This document shows, one piece after another, positions 24,380 through 32,635 of a stretch of 64,000 nt of DNA. The position numbers and the translations under genes were made by a program. The notes beneath the pieces were generated by a model. It made no database searches and had not been told where the DNA came from. It saw only the letters and a list, made by a program, of their open reading frames with translations. Origin of the DNA: Bog-159 sp050008575 (GTDB taxonomy: Bacteria > Acidobacteriota > Terriglobia > Bryobacterales > Bryobacteraceae); NCBI GenBank assembly GCA_050008575.1, contig JBEKMJ010000018.1:1-64000 (forward strand), given 5' to 3'. Within the stretch, counting starts at the first letter, position 1. Each line of letters begins with the position of its first letter.

Positions 24380-27300
24380 TCAGAACGACAACAGCAGCAG
24401 AACCCCCGCGCTATCCGTCGTCGCGCCGGCGCCACTCGTAGTAACGGTAACCGCCTTCCCAGTGCCGCTCGTCTGGCTGCTGAAGCCGTAGCTGGTGTTG
24501 GGGCTTAGTCCCGTCACCATCAGCGTAGTCACGCCGGCCGGGGCGGCGAACGTCGCGCCCGTAAACGTCGAACTGCCGCTCTGCGGAAAATAAACCGCTG
24601 CGCTGCCGAACACCGCGCCGTCGAAGGCCGTACCGTTGGTGCTTTGCGTGTAGGTGGCCTGCGCCATGGCCACGCCGGGATTAGCCCCCTGCAGCACGTG
24701 CAGGAAGCGGGTGTCCTCGGGCAGCGTGGGGTCTTCCACCATGAAACTGTATTGCGTGGGTTCCAACTGCGCGATGGGATTCAGATTGCCGGCCCCATAC
24801 ACCGAAGAGATGCTGGGGTTCAGAGGCAGCAGCGTCTGGATGAACAACTGCTGTCCGTACGCCATGGTCTCGGTCGACACGTTGCCCGCAATAGTGGGAT
24901 TGGTCACCAGGCTCAAATTGAAGCGTTTGAACAGGCCGGTATTCTGCGACGTAGCGCGGTCATAGACCACAATGTAGTCGTTGTTCAGCCACACAATCGA
25001 ACGCGTGGCCTGTGTGACACTCAGGGCGGCGTCCGGCGGAGACCAAAAGTCGGGACGGTTGTAGAGATTCGTCAGATTGCTGGCGGCGTAGATATAGCCG
25101 GCGCCGCTGCTCATCACGGTGGTAGGATCGCCGGCATTGCTGCCCAGAATCCACTGTCCGCCATTGGCCCACTCTCCGCCCTCGTCCCATTGCAGATTCG
25201 CCGGCGTGCCATCCGTGCAGTAGTTCTGCAGCGATAACGTATTGTGATAAACGGAGGTCAACCCGACGGCGTTGTTGTCGTAGTTGCTCATCTCCTTGGT
25301 CAGAAACTCGCCGTTGCGGAAGAACTCGAACTGTCCGCCGTCGCCATCCTGGTGGTTGATCGACTCCCAACTGGCGCGGTAATCGAACATGGTGTTGTTC
25401 GAGGTCCAATCGCTGTGCGCGAAGATGCGGCCGGCGCCCGGATCGTAAAAGATGGTGGGGTAAGTGGGACGCGGATCGGTGCCCTCGGCGGCCGTCGGAT
25501 CCAGCAGCATGTAATACAGAATCGTTTCCGTGAAGCTCCAAGGGTCGGTAATGCGCGACATCAAATAGCTTGGGCCGCCCTGCGCGGCGTTCACTACGAA
25601 CCAGCGCGCCGCGTTGATATGAGTAGTGACTCCGGTCTCTTCGTCCATCATGGCCAGCAGGCCGAACGGGCGCATATAATCCGGCGTCACCCACAGACGC
25701 AGGATGTCGCCAAAGCTCCCGTACTGATAGATCGGACCCAGCCACGGTTGTTCCGAAAACACCTGCGCCGTGGGAGTGAGCGATGAAATGATGCCGGTGA
25801 CCCAGCGATCCCACACTGGCGCGCCGATCAAACCAATCTGCGGTCCGGAGTAAGTGACGTTGTTGAAGCCGGCCGTTTGCAAGGCCAACAACTCGCCCAG
25901 CGCGAAGCCGAATGACTCGCCATAGAGCATGCCCTCCGGCGGAAGTCCGCCACTCGCCAGGCTGAATCCCGCGCCGCTCCCGCCGATGCCGTAGGCGTTC
26001 ACCACGGTCGCGCCGTCGCCCATCATGGCGTACTGCTGGTAGAGCCACGCGCCGGTAGCATTCAGGATGTAGCTGCGCAGAGTGTTGCCCAGCGTGGAAC
26101 TGGGCAGGCTGGGATTGATCGGCGGATCGTCGGTGGGATCGATGCTCAAGGCCATCATGGCGATCTCGCGCGCGTGGCCGATGTAGTAATTGTTGGACGC
26201 CATGCGATACGGCAGGTTATTCGGCAGAAGCTGCAAGCTGTTAGTCACTCCCACCGGCACGGGATGGTCGCCGCCCGCCGTCGAAGCGTTCAAGCATTCG
26301 TTAGCCCACAGCAGAAACACCGTTTGAATGGTGGCCTTATCGATGGCAGTCAGGATCGGGTTGCCGCTGGCGTCCGTGGCGTTATAGATCCAATCCACGA
26401 TCAGCGGCCACTGCTCGCCCTGGCCGTTGGCGCGGTTGTAAGTGGGGAACATGGGATCGCGGAACGGCGCGCCCGTAAGCGGCCCCAGCGCCGCGATGTT
26501 GAACGCGTACATGATCAGGTTCCGCGCATATTGCGCATACAGGATGCGATTGGCGGGGTTGGGATCGATCAGCGAATTGAATGCCAGCACCGCGCCGTAT
26601 TGTTCGGTCAGATAGCCCGTGTAGCCCTGCGTGTCGCCCGGATCGGGATAGTCCGGATTAGGCACGCCTCCGGGGAAGAACTGCGTGGTGTAAATATTGA
26701 TCGCATTGTTTAGCACCGGCAGCATGCCCTGCTCATAGATGGGGTTCGAAGATGTGGCCCAGCTTTGCAGGCGCGGCAGGTCGTTTTGGGTGATCCACAG
26801 GCGCGGATGTGTCGTAACCGGAAACGGAATGGACGGCGGCGCGGCGAAGTTCGCCGTCACGGTGGCGTTCGCCGCGGGCATGGTAAGCGTGGTCGATGCG
26901 GAGTTGGCGGCTTCAACGGAGGCGCCGGTCCAGTCGGTGAATACTTCTCCCGGAGGCGCGGCATTCGCGGAGATCGCCACCACCGTGCCGGCCGCATATT
27001 GACCGCTGCCAGTGCCGTTGACTACCGTGAGTGTGTAAGCCGGCGCAGAGGAGTAGTTGGCCGTCACCGTGGTGTTCGCGGCCGGCATGGTGAGCGTAGT
27101 GGTGGACGCGCTGGGATTCTGTACGGCCGCGCCGGTCCAATCCAGGAACGATTGGCCCGCGCCGGCCGGGTTGGCCGTGATGGTCACGACTGTGCCGGCG
27201 TTGTAGCTGCCGCCGCCCGAACCGTTCACCACCGTCAGCGTGTACCCACCCGTGCTCCCGCCCCCCGTCACTGGCACCGTGAGGATGTTGCTGCAACCCG

Positions 27301-27850
27301 TGCCGGGGTTTTGCACGCAGAAAGTGGTGGAGGTGGCGGCCGATTGGTAGCCCGTGGCCGTAAGGCTGGTGGATTTGACTACGGTAGTCACCAACTGGTC
27401 AGGGCCATTGAACGCTTCAGCGCCCTTCTGGAAACCAGTGCCTGTAATAGTGACCGTGTAAGTCCCCTCTGGCAGGGGGTTCGGTGACACGGCCGTGATC
27501 TTCGGCCCGCGCTTGATGATGTAAGCGAAAGCGCTCCCCGATATCGCGGGGTTAGCCACGCTGGTGGCCGCGATCGTCACCGGATCCTGCGCCGGCGGAG
27601 CGGCGGGCGCGCGATAAAGACCTTTGGCATTGATGGTCCCGACCGTGGAGTTGCCGCCCTTCACGCCGCCGGCATACCAGGTGACGCCGGTCTTTGGCAA
27701 GCCGGTGACTTGGGCCGAATACTGGGCAGTCTGGCCCACCACCACCGAAGGCTCGGCGGGAGTGACGGTGATGGTCTGGGAGTATACGGCGCTCACGGAC
27801 GCGACGCTCAGCAGCGCGATACCAAGGCTCTTGTACATTTTTTCCGTCAT
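24380..27850 (-). CDS. Giant secreted protein: Ig, IPT, two InlB-B repeats, heparinase-like
   Basis: 1156 residues with a signal peptide (KSLGIALLSVASVSAVYS). Order of parts: Ig-like domain (about 25-110, VTWYAGGVKGGNSTVGTINA); IPT/TIG-like domain (about 113-195, ITAVSPNPLPEGTYTVTITG); two divergent InlB B-repeats (about 205-340; 'YTLTVVNGSGGGSYNAGTVV', 'FLDWTGA', 'TLTMPAANTTVTANY'); a long alpha-helical toroid (about 345-760); and a beta-sandwich part with FDYRASWESINHQDGDGGQF, as in heparinase II/III-like lyases; then a short Fn3-like end. Probably degrades an acidic polysaccharide outside the cell; the catalytic residues cannot be confirmed by eye. Confidence 0.75.
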   Translation of the reverse strand: MTEKMYKSLGIALLSVASVSAVYSQTITVTPAEPSVVVGQTAQYSAQVTGLPKTGVTWYAGGVKGGNSTVGTINAKGLYRAPAAPPAQDPVTIAATSVANPAISGSAFAYIIKRGPKITAVSPNPLPEGTYTVTITGTGFQKGAEAFNGPDQLVTTVVKSTSLTATGYQSAATSTTFCVQNPGTGCSNILTVPVTGGGSTGGYTLTVVNGSGGGSYNAGTVVTITANPAGAGQSFLDWTGAAVQNPSASTTTLTMPAANTTVTANYSSAPAYTLTVVNGTGSGQYAAGTVVAISANAAPPGEVFTDWTGASVEAANSASTTLTMPAANATVTANFAAPPSIPFPVTTHPRLWITQNDLPRLQSWATSSNPIYEQGMLPVLNNAINIYTTQFFPGGVPNPDYPDPGDTQGYTGYLTEQYGAVLAFNSLIDPNPANRILYAQYARNLIMYAFNIAALGPLTGAPFRDPMFPTYNRANGQGEQWPLIVDWIYNATDASGNPILTAIDKATIQTVFLLWANECLNASTAGGDHPVPVGVTNSLQLLPNNLPYRMASNNYYIGHAREIAMMALSIDPTDDPPINPSLPSSTLGNTLRSYILNATGAWLYQQYAMMGDGATVVNAYGIGGSGAGFSLASGGLPPEGMLYGESFGFALGELLALQTAGFNNVTYSGPQIGLIGAPVWDRWVTGIISSLTPTAQVFSEQPWLGPIYQYGSFGDILRLWVTPDYMRPFGLLAMMDEETGVTTHINAARWFVVNAAQGGPSYLMSRITDPWSFTETILYYMLLDPTAAEGTDPRPTYPTIFYDPGAGRIFAHSDWTSNNTMFDYRASWESINHQDGDGGQFEFFRNGEFLTKEMSNYDNNAVGLTSVYHNTLSLQNYCTDGTPANLQWDEGGEWANGGQWILGSNAGDPTTVMSSGAGYIYAASNLTNLYNRPDFWSPPDAALSVTQATRSIVWLNNDYIVVYDRATSQNTGLFKRFNLSLVTNPTIAGNVSTETMAYGQQLFIQTLLPLNPSISSVYGAGNLNPIAQLEPTQYSFMVEDPTLPEDTRFLHVLQGANPGVAMAQATYTQSTNGTAFDGAVFGSAAVYFPQSGSSTFTGATFAAPAGVTTLMVTGLSPNTSYGFSSQTSGTGKAVTVTTSGAGATTDSAGVLLLLSF

Positions 27851-27914
27851 TCAGACTAAAGGTATGACGGGTGTTCCGCGGAAGCTACGCTGTAATCGGT
27901 TAACGATAACCTCA

Positions 27915-27987
27915 GTGGGGCAGGCTCGTAGCCTGCGCGGGCCTCGCAGGCCCGTTCCGCGGCAGGCATGCGTGCCTGCGCCACGAG
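27915..27987 (+). repeat. REP-A composite repeat
   Basis: GTGGGGCAGGCTCGTAGCCT then GCGCGGGCCTCGCAGGCCCG, followed by GGCAGGCATGCGTGCCTGCG and CCAC. It separates two reverse-strand genes of secreted proteins. Confidence 0.85.
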
Positions 27988-27993
27988 GGCTCC

Positions 27994-30168
27994 CTACGGC
28001 GCCGCCACGGCGTACTGGATATGCTCGCTGGCGGATTCCTTCCCCTGCAGCGCGGTAATCTGTAACTCGCAATTGCCGGGCCGCGTGGCGGCGGCCACGA
28101 ACATCGGAATCGTCCCGGTTGCGTCGGGCGCCGGAAGATCGGCCGTCGACTCCGCGAACACCTTCCCGCCAGTCTTGAACTCGACGTGAATTTTGGGCTT
28201 CTCCGCATTCGATTTGTCCGGATACACCACAAAGTACACGTACCGTTTGTTAGCGGGATTTACCGTGGCTTCCACCATCGGAACCACATGCTTCCCCTTG
28301 AAAGTCAGGGGATCGGGGTCCGCTTGAGCGTTGGCCGGCTCCATATGCTCCACTACGACCAGGCTGCTGATCCCCACCCCCTTGGACGGCGCGGGGATGT
28401 CGACCTGCGCGGTCTCGGCGGTCGCCTGGCTCCCTTCCCGGTCCACCACCGCGGCTTCTACTGTATAATGGCCCGGCGGAAGATCCACCGGATGCGTATA
28501 GGTCTGCGACGTCGCCCGCACCGCCGCCAGGTTCGCGTCCGCGATGAAGTAAGGCTGGTCCACGCTGTATTTGTCGACCACCTCTCCGTTGGCGTCCCGG
28601 ATCAGCGCGAATAGCGATACCTCGAACTTGTGGAGCTTGCGCGCCGGGTCCGCGCTAGCGCCCAGTTTCCCACCCGGCAATTCGAAAACCAGCGTGCCCC
28701 GCGAATTCGCGCCCTCGGCCTGGAAATGGTAAGCGCTCACGTGGAAATCGAAAGAGTGCGGCCGTGGATCGGCGCTCAGGACCGCCAAGCCGGTGGACTC
28801 CGCCGGCGTCAACGGACCGGCGCCTTTCAGATCCGGCATGGCGAAATACCCGGTGCGGCTTTCCACCAGCAGATCCTTACGCGCCAGCTTTACCTCAATC
28901 TTCCGCAGACGCCCGTCGAACTTCTTCGACGTGGGATGATATACCGCTTCATAATGCGCGTCCAAAGTCTCGGCCAGTTGTTGGAACGGCTTGCGGAAAT
29001 CGTTGGTGTTGGCGATCAGGAATCCGCCCGTGCCTTCCGACAACTGCCGCAGGCTGGCCTGCGTATCCGACGTGCGCACGGCGGAAATGGTATCGTCTCC
29101 CTGCCGGCTGTTCTGCCGCATCACCGCGGCGCTGGCGTTCAGTTTGCTCTGGTTTTGGCTGACCGATGCCATTTGCCCCGAGGCCAGCTTGCCGGACTGC
29201 GCGGTGTCGTTCATCGCGCTCATCTCCGTGCTATCGAGCGCGTAAAACGTGATGCCGTGGCTATTGGCATTGGTCAGAATCTTCTGGAACCGGTCCGGGT
29301 CTCCCGTGGTAACCAACCCGGTCGTCACCAGCAGAACAGTCTTTCGTCCTGGCAGCGTGCCCAGTTGGTTGATCAGCGTGATGATGCGGTCGGTTTCGTG
29401 CATGCCCGTAATGTTGGCGAAGTCGCTGCGCTCGCGGACCTGGTCGCCCCGTACGCGATTCGCGCCCGTGCCCGTGGAAACGTCCGCGCCCATGATGGTC
29501 GTGCCGGCCACCTCGCCCCCGGTCACGTCAACCGAAACACTGGCGCTGTGCGTGGCGTTGTTCACCGCCGCATTCACCGTCACGATGTTCGGACTGGCGG
29601 TGAGCAGCGCTTCCGAAGCCCTGCCGAAATCCATGGGCTTCGCATTGAACGCCCCGGCCAGCGACTGCAGCAATTCATCCCGGTTCTTCGTGAACTCATG
29701 CAGCGGGATCACGCTCTCGTTCAAATTGAAAATACCGATGTAGGTCTCCGGCGGCAAATTGCTTTTGATGAACTCCTTGACAATTTCCACCGCGTGCGGC
29801 CGCGTGACCGGATCGATGTTATGGAAAACGATGCAGACCGTGTTGACTTCCCGCAGCGGCAGCGATGCGCCAGTGGTTTTTTCCGGTTTGGCCTGATCGG
29901 CCCCCCGCTGCTGCTCCTCGCGGCCCGGCACCATGCGGAAACTGAGCAGTTCCTGGCGCACGCCGTCCTCGAAGATCTCGACGTCGCCGGGCTTGACGTT
30001 TTTCACCTGCTTGCCCTTCTTGTCGCGCACTACAAGATCGAGCGCCACTTCCGTGGTGGTAACCCGGATCGTCGATCCAGGCGCGGGGGGAGTTGCGTCC
30101 TGCGCCCGGCCGGGGCTGGCGGCGGTCGCAACGAGGCAAACAAGGAGCGGAACACCAACCTTTTGCAT
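27994..30168 (-). CDS. VWFA-related acidobacterial secreted protein
   Basis: 724 residues. Signal peptide (VGVPLLVCLVATAASPGRAQ), then the lead-in typical of this lineage-specific family: 'IRVTTTEVALDLVVRDKKGK', 'VKPGDVEIFEDGVRQELLSF'. The VWA fold spans about residues 115-400 ('VNTVCIVFHNIDPVTRPHAV', 'RKTVLLVTTGLVTTG', 'ITFYALDSTEMSAM'); the usual MIDAS D-x-S-x-S is not obvious, having N-I-D-P at the equivalent place, so metal binding is doubtful. The C-terminal half is beta-rich and unknown. Related in type to the shorter protein at 56173-57120, which keeps the MIDAS. Confidence 0.85.
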   Translation of the reverse strand: MQKVGVPLLVCLVATAASPGRAQDATPPAPGSTIRVTTTEVALDLVVRDKKGKQVKNVKPGDVEIFEDGVRQELLSFRMVPGREEQQRGADQAKPEKTTGASLPLREVNTVCIVFHNIDPVTRPHAVEIVKEFIKSNLPPETYIGIFNLNESVIPLHEFTKNRDELLQSLAGAFNAKPMDFGRASEALLTASPNIVTVNAAVNNATHSASVSVDVTGGEVAGTTIMGADVSTGTGANRVRGDQVRERSDFANITGMHETDRIITLINQLGTLPGRKTVLLVTTGLVTTGDPDRFQKILTNANSHGITFYALDSTEMSAMNDTAQSGKLASGQMASVSQNQSKLNASAAVMRQNSRQGDDTISAVRTSDTQASLRQLSEGTGGFLIANTNDFRKPFQQLAETLDAHYEAVYHPTSKKFDGRLRKIEVKLARKDLLVESRTGYFAMPDLKGAGPLTPAESTGLAVLSADPRPHSFDFHVSAYHFQAEGANSRGTLVFELPGGKLGASADPARKLHKFEVSLFALIRDANGEVVDKYSVDQPYFIADANLAAVRATSQTYTHPVDLPPGHYTVEAAVVDREGSQATAETAQVDIPAPSKGVGISSLVVVEHMEPANAQADPDPLTFKGKHVVPMVEATVNPANKRYVYFVVYPDKSNAEKPKIHVEFKTGGKVFAESTADLPAPDATGTIPMFVAAATRPGNCELQITALQGKESASEHIQYAVAAP

Positions 30169-30199
30169 AGGATAATTCTATCTCTTTCCGCCGGCGCTT

Positions 30200-30262
30200 G
30201 TGGGGCAGGCTCGCAGCCTGCGCGGGCCTCGCAGGCCCGCTCTTCATAGAGCGAAGCTCGCC
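30200..30262 (+). repeat. REP-A composite repeat (consensus-like copy)
   Basis: GTGGGGCAGGCTCGCAGCCT, GCGCGGGCCTCGCAGGCCCG and CTCTTCATAGAGCGAAGCTC. This is close to the consensus of the family and lies in the promoter region between the divergent VWFA and CRTAC1 genes. Confidence 0.88.
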
Positions 30263-30309
30263 ATTCGTTCTTTCCACCGCCATTCAGGCCCGTATTATCC
30301 TGAAGCTTA

Positions 30310-32079
30310 ATGCGATGGCGAACATTCGCGCTCTTCGTGCCCCTGCTGGCCGCGGCCGCCGCCACCCTGGGCCCCATCGCATTCGAAGAAATCGCGGACC
30401 GTGCCGGCATCCACTTCATCGCCGACAGTTGCCCCACACCCAACAAGAACCTGCCCGAAACCATGCTGGCCGGCGTGGCGCTCTTCGATTACGATAACGA
30501 CGGTTACCTGGATATTTATTTCGTCAACGGCGCGGCCATCCCCTCGCTGCGCAAAGAGTCGCCCAAATACTGGAACCGCCTCTTCCACAACAACCATGAC
30601 GGCACCTTCACCGACGTCACCGAAAAGGCCGGCGTGCAAGGCGAGGGTTACGGCATGGGCGTCGCCATCGGAGATTACGACAACGATGGCTGGCCCGACA
30701 TCTTTCTCGCCAACGTGACCAAGAATCAGCTTCTGCATAACAACCACGACGGCACGTTCACCGACGTCACCGACAAGGCCGGAGTCGGCGGCGGCCTCCT
30801 CGACGGCAAGAAAATGTGGGCGGTGGCCGCCGGCTGGTTCGACTACGATAACGACGGCCGCCTGGACCTGTTCGTCTCCAACTATTGCAAGTGGGAAGTT
30901 AATAGGGATCCCTTCTGCGGGCCCAATCCGAACCTGCGCGCCTATTGCCACCCGCAAAACTACGCGCCGCTTCCGAACACGCTTTACCACAACAACGGGG
31001 ACGGCACGTTTGCCGACGTGTCCGTCTCTACCGGTATCGGCCAGATCCGCGGCAAGGGCATGGGCGTGGCCTTCGCCGATTACGACCACGACGGCTTTAT
31101 GGACGTCTTCGTGGCCAATGACAACGCCCCCAATATGCTGTTCCATAATCTGGGTGGCAAGAAATTCCAGGAGGTGGCGCTGCAGACCGGAGTCGCCTAC
31201 CCCGAGTCCGGCGCCTACGTTTCGGGCATGGGCGCCGATTTCCGGGACATCGACAACGACGGCTACGACGATATCTGGGTGACCGCCTTCGAAGGCGATA
31301 CTTTTCCGCTATTCAAGAATCGCGGCGCCGCCGGAGACTTCGCCGAGATCACCGCCGTCTCCGGGGTGGCCGCCGTCACCCGCCCCATGTCGGGCTGGTC
31401 GAATGGCATCGTGGATCTCGACAACGACGGCTGGAAGGATCTGTTGGTGGTGCGCGGGCACGCCCTGGACAATATCGCCCAGATGTCGTCGCGCCAACCG
31501 GAAGAACCCAACACGGTCTTGCGCAACCTGGGAAACGGGAAGTTTCAGGATGTGAGCGCGGACGCCGGCGCGGATTTCCGGAGCCCCGCGCCCCATCGCG
31601 GCGTGGCGTTCGGCGACGTGGATAACGATGGCCGCATCGACGCCGTGGTCAGCGTGCTCAACGGGAAGGCGCAATACTTCCACAATATTTCGCCAAACGG
31701 GAATCACTGGATTCTGCTGAAGCTGGTGGGCGTGAAGAGCAATCGCATGGGACTGGGGGCGCAGGTGCGCATCGCCACCGATGCGGGCGTGCAGTACAAT
31801 CACGCCACCACCAGCACCGGCTACGCCTGCTCGAGCGATCCGCGCGTGCACTTCGGTTTAGGGCGGGCGCGGGTGGTGAAGGAGATCGATATCACCTGGC
31901 CCAGCCGCATCCATCAGACCCTGCACAACGTGCCCGCCGACCGGATTCTGACTATCACGGAGAAGGCTGGGGAAACCGCCGCGCCGCCCCCTCCCGCGGG
32001 GCAACCTCCGGATCGTGAGCGTTCTGCAAATTCAGCAGATACTGCGGCGACCTGCCGAAGTAACGCGCCAGGCGCATAG
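30310..32079 (+). CDS. CRTAC1 family protein (VCBS repeats plus ASPIC/UnbV)
   Basis: 589 residues. Signal-like N-terminus (RTFALFVPLLAAAAATLGPI), then seven calcium-loop repeats of the form D-x-D-N-D-G-x-x-D (e.g. FDYDNDGYLDIY, GDYDNDGWPDIF, FDYDNDGRLDLF, ADYDHDGFMDVF, RDIDNDGYDDIW, VDLDNDGWKDLL, GDVDNDGRIDAV), building an FG-GAP beta-propeller. An ASPIC/UnbV domain follows (about 490-560, 'NRMGLGAQVRIATDAGVQYN', 'VHFGLGRARVVKEIDITWPS'). Probable extracellular adhesion or carbohydrate-related role. The last about 45 residues (Pro/Ser/Ala-rich, low quality) are read antisense through a higA remnant, so the original stop has probably been lost. Confidence 0.88.
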   Translation: MRWRTFALFVPLLAAAAATLGPIAFEEIADRAGIHFIADSCPTPNKNLPETMLAGVALFDYDNDGYLDIYFVNGAAIPSLRKESPKYWNRLFHNNHDGTFTDVTEKAGVQGEGYGMGVAIGDYDNDGWPDIFLANVTKNQLLHNNHDGTFTDVTDKAGVGGGLLDGKKMWAVAAGWFDYDNDGRLDLFVSNYCKWEVNRDPFCGPNPNLRAYCHPQNYAPLPNTLYHNNGDGTFADVSVSTGIGQIRGKGMGVAFADYDHDGFMDVFVANDNAPNMLFHNLGGKKFQEVALQTGVAYPESGAYVSGMGADFRDIDNDGYDDIWVTAFEGDTFPLFKNRGAAGDFAEITAVSGVAAVTRPMSGWSNGIVDLDNDGWKDLLVVRGHALDNIAQMSSRQPEEPNTVLRNLGNGKFQDVSADAGADFRSPAPHRGVAFGDVDNDGRIDAVVSVLNGKAQYFHNISPNGNHWILLKLVGVKSNRMGLGAQVRIATDAGVQYNHATTSTGYACSSDPRVHFGLGRARVVKEIDITWPSRIHQTLHNVPADRILTITEKAGETAAPPPPAGQPPDRERSANSADTAATCRSNAPGA

Positions 32080-32115
32080 CGGTGTCTCGTCGCGAAGCAG
32101 TTCGCCCGGATGGGC
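31955..32115 (-). pseudogene. higA-type antitoxin remnant with internal deletion
   Basis: Two recognisable parts of a HigA/XRE antitoxin sit side by side on the reverse strand. The N-terminal part AAHPGELLRDE (about 32087-32121) is directly joined, in another frame, to the C-terminal part DTAMRLARYFGRSPQYLLNL then QNAHDPEVAP (about 32007-32086). The helix-turn-helix that should lie between them (roughly 30 or more residues) is missing. No HigB toxin gene is visible upstream. The remnant overlaps the 3' end of the CRTAC1 gene in antisense. Confidence 0.65.
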
Positions 32116-32248
32116 GGCAATTTGGTTCTTTGCGCCATGGTTTTCCCCGTCGCCTCTGCATGCCTCCAACTCGTCCCCCCGGATGGCCGCCAGAGCGGCG
32201 AGGCTCGTGGCCGCATACAGCCCAGCGCAACCGCCATCCGCCCCAAAC

Positions 32249-32340
32249 GCTGAAAGCTGATTGCTGAAAGCCGATTGCTAAAAGCTGAAAGCTGATTGCT
32301 AAAAGCTGAAAGCTGATTGCTAAAAGCTGAAAGCCCGATT
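32249..32340 (+). repeat. 21-bp tandem repeat
   Basis: Unit GCTGAAAGCTGATTGCTAAA plus A; two perfect copies at 32284-32304 and 32305-32325, an imperfect first copy at 32249-32269 and partial copies between and after. It is AT-richer than its surroundings. Within each unit GCTGAAAGC and GCTGATTGC are themselves near-repeats. Related words occur at 38840-38862 and 40152-40172. Confidence 0.9.
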
Positions 32341-32635
32341 GACGCCCCCCTCGCCGTTCGCTATCCTAAGTCTTTCCAGATAGAGGCGCGGCGGCCATCA
32401 CTAGCCGGGCGGATATTTCCGACAGAGCTGCGGAAGTCCGGCGAAAGGGGCCGATTGTAGTTCCGCCGAAACCGGCGCGGATGGCTCATCGCCGCAATGG
32501 TTGGGGGGTAAGGTCAACACCTGCCCACTGTCACCCGATTCTGAGTACGCGGGTGGAGCGCTATCGGAAGCGAAGACTCGCCGGACCTCCGCGTCTTTTC
32601 TTCTGCCTTCGTCTCCCGCCCGCAGGCATGGCACT
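32341..32635. other. Non-coding gap, nothing recognised
   Basis: Between the tandem repeat and the M20 peptidase start. Short open frames on both strands have no protein-like features. No hairpin of the REP families. A promoter for the lysine cluster may be here but I could not point to one. Confidence 0.4.

Noticed and set aside
28630..30249. Open forward frame of about 539 codons
   Set aside because: Antisense to the VWFA gene, which has a signal peptide and family motifs; the frame ends inside a REP-A copy.
32249..32340. Possible CRISPR array
   Set aside because: Units are directly adjacent without spacers, and no cas gene is nearby; it is a simple tandem repeat.
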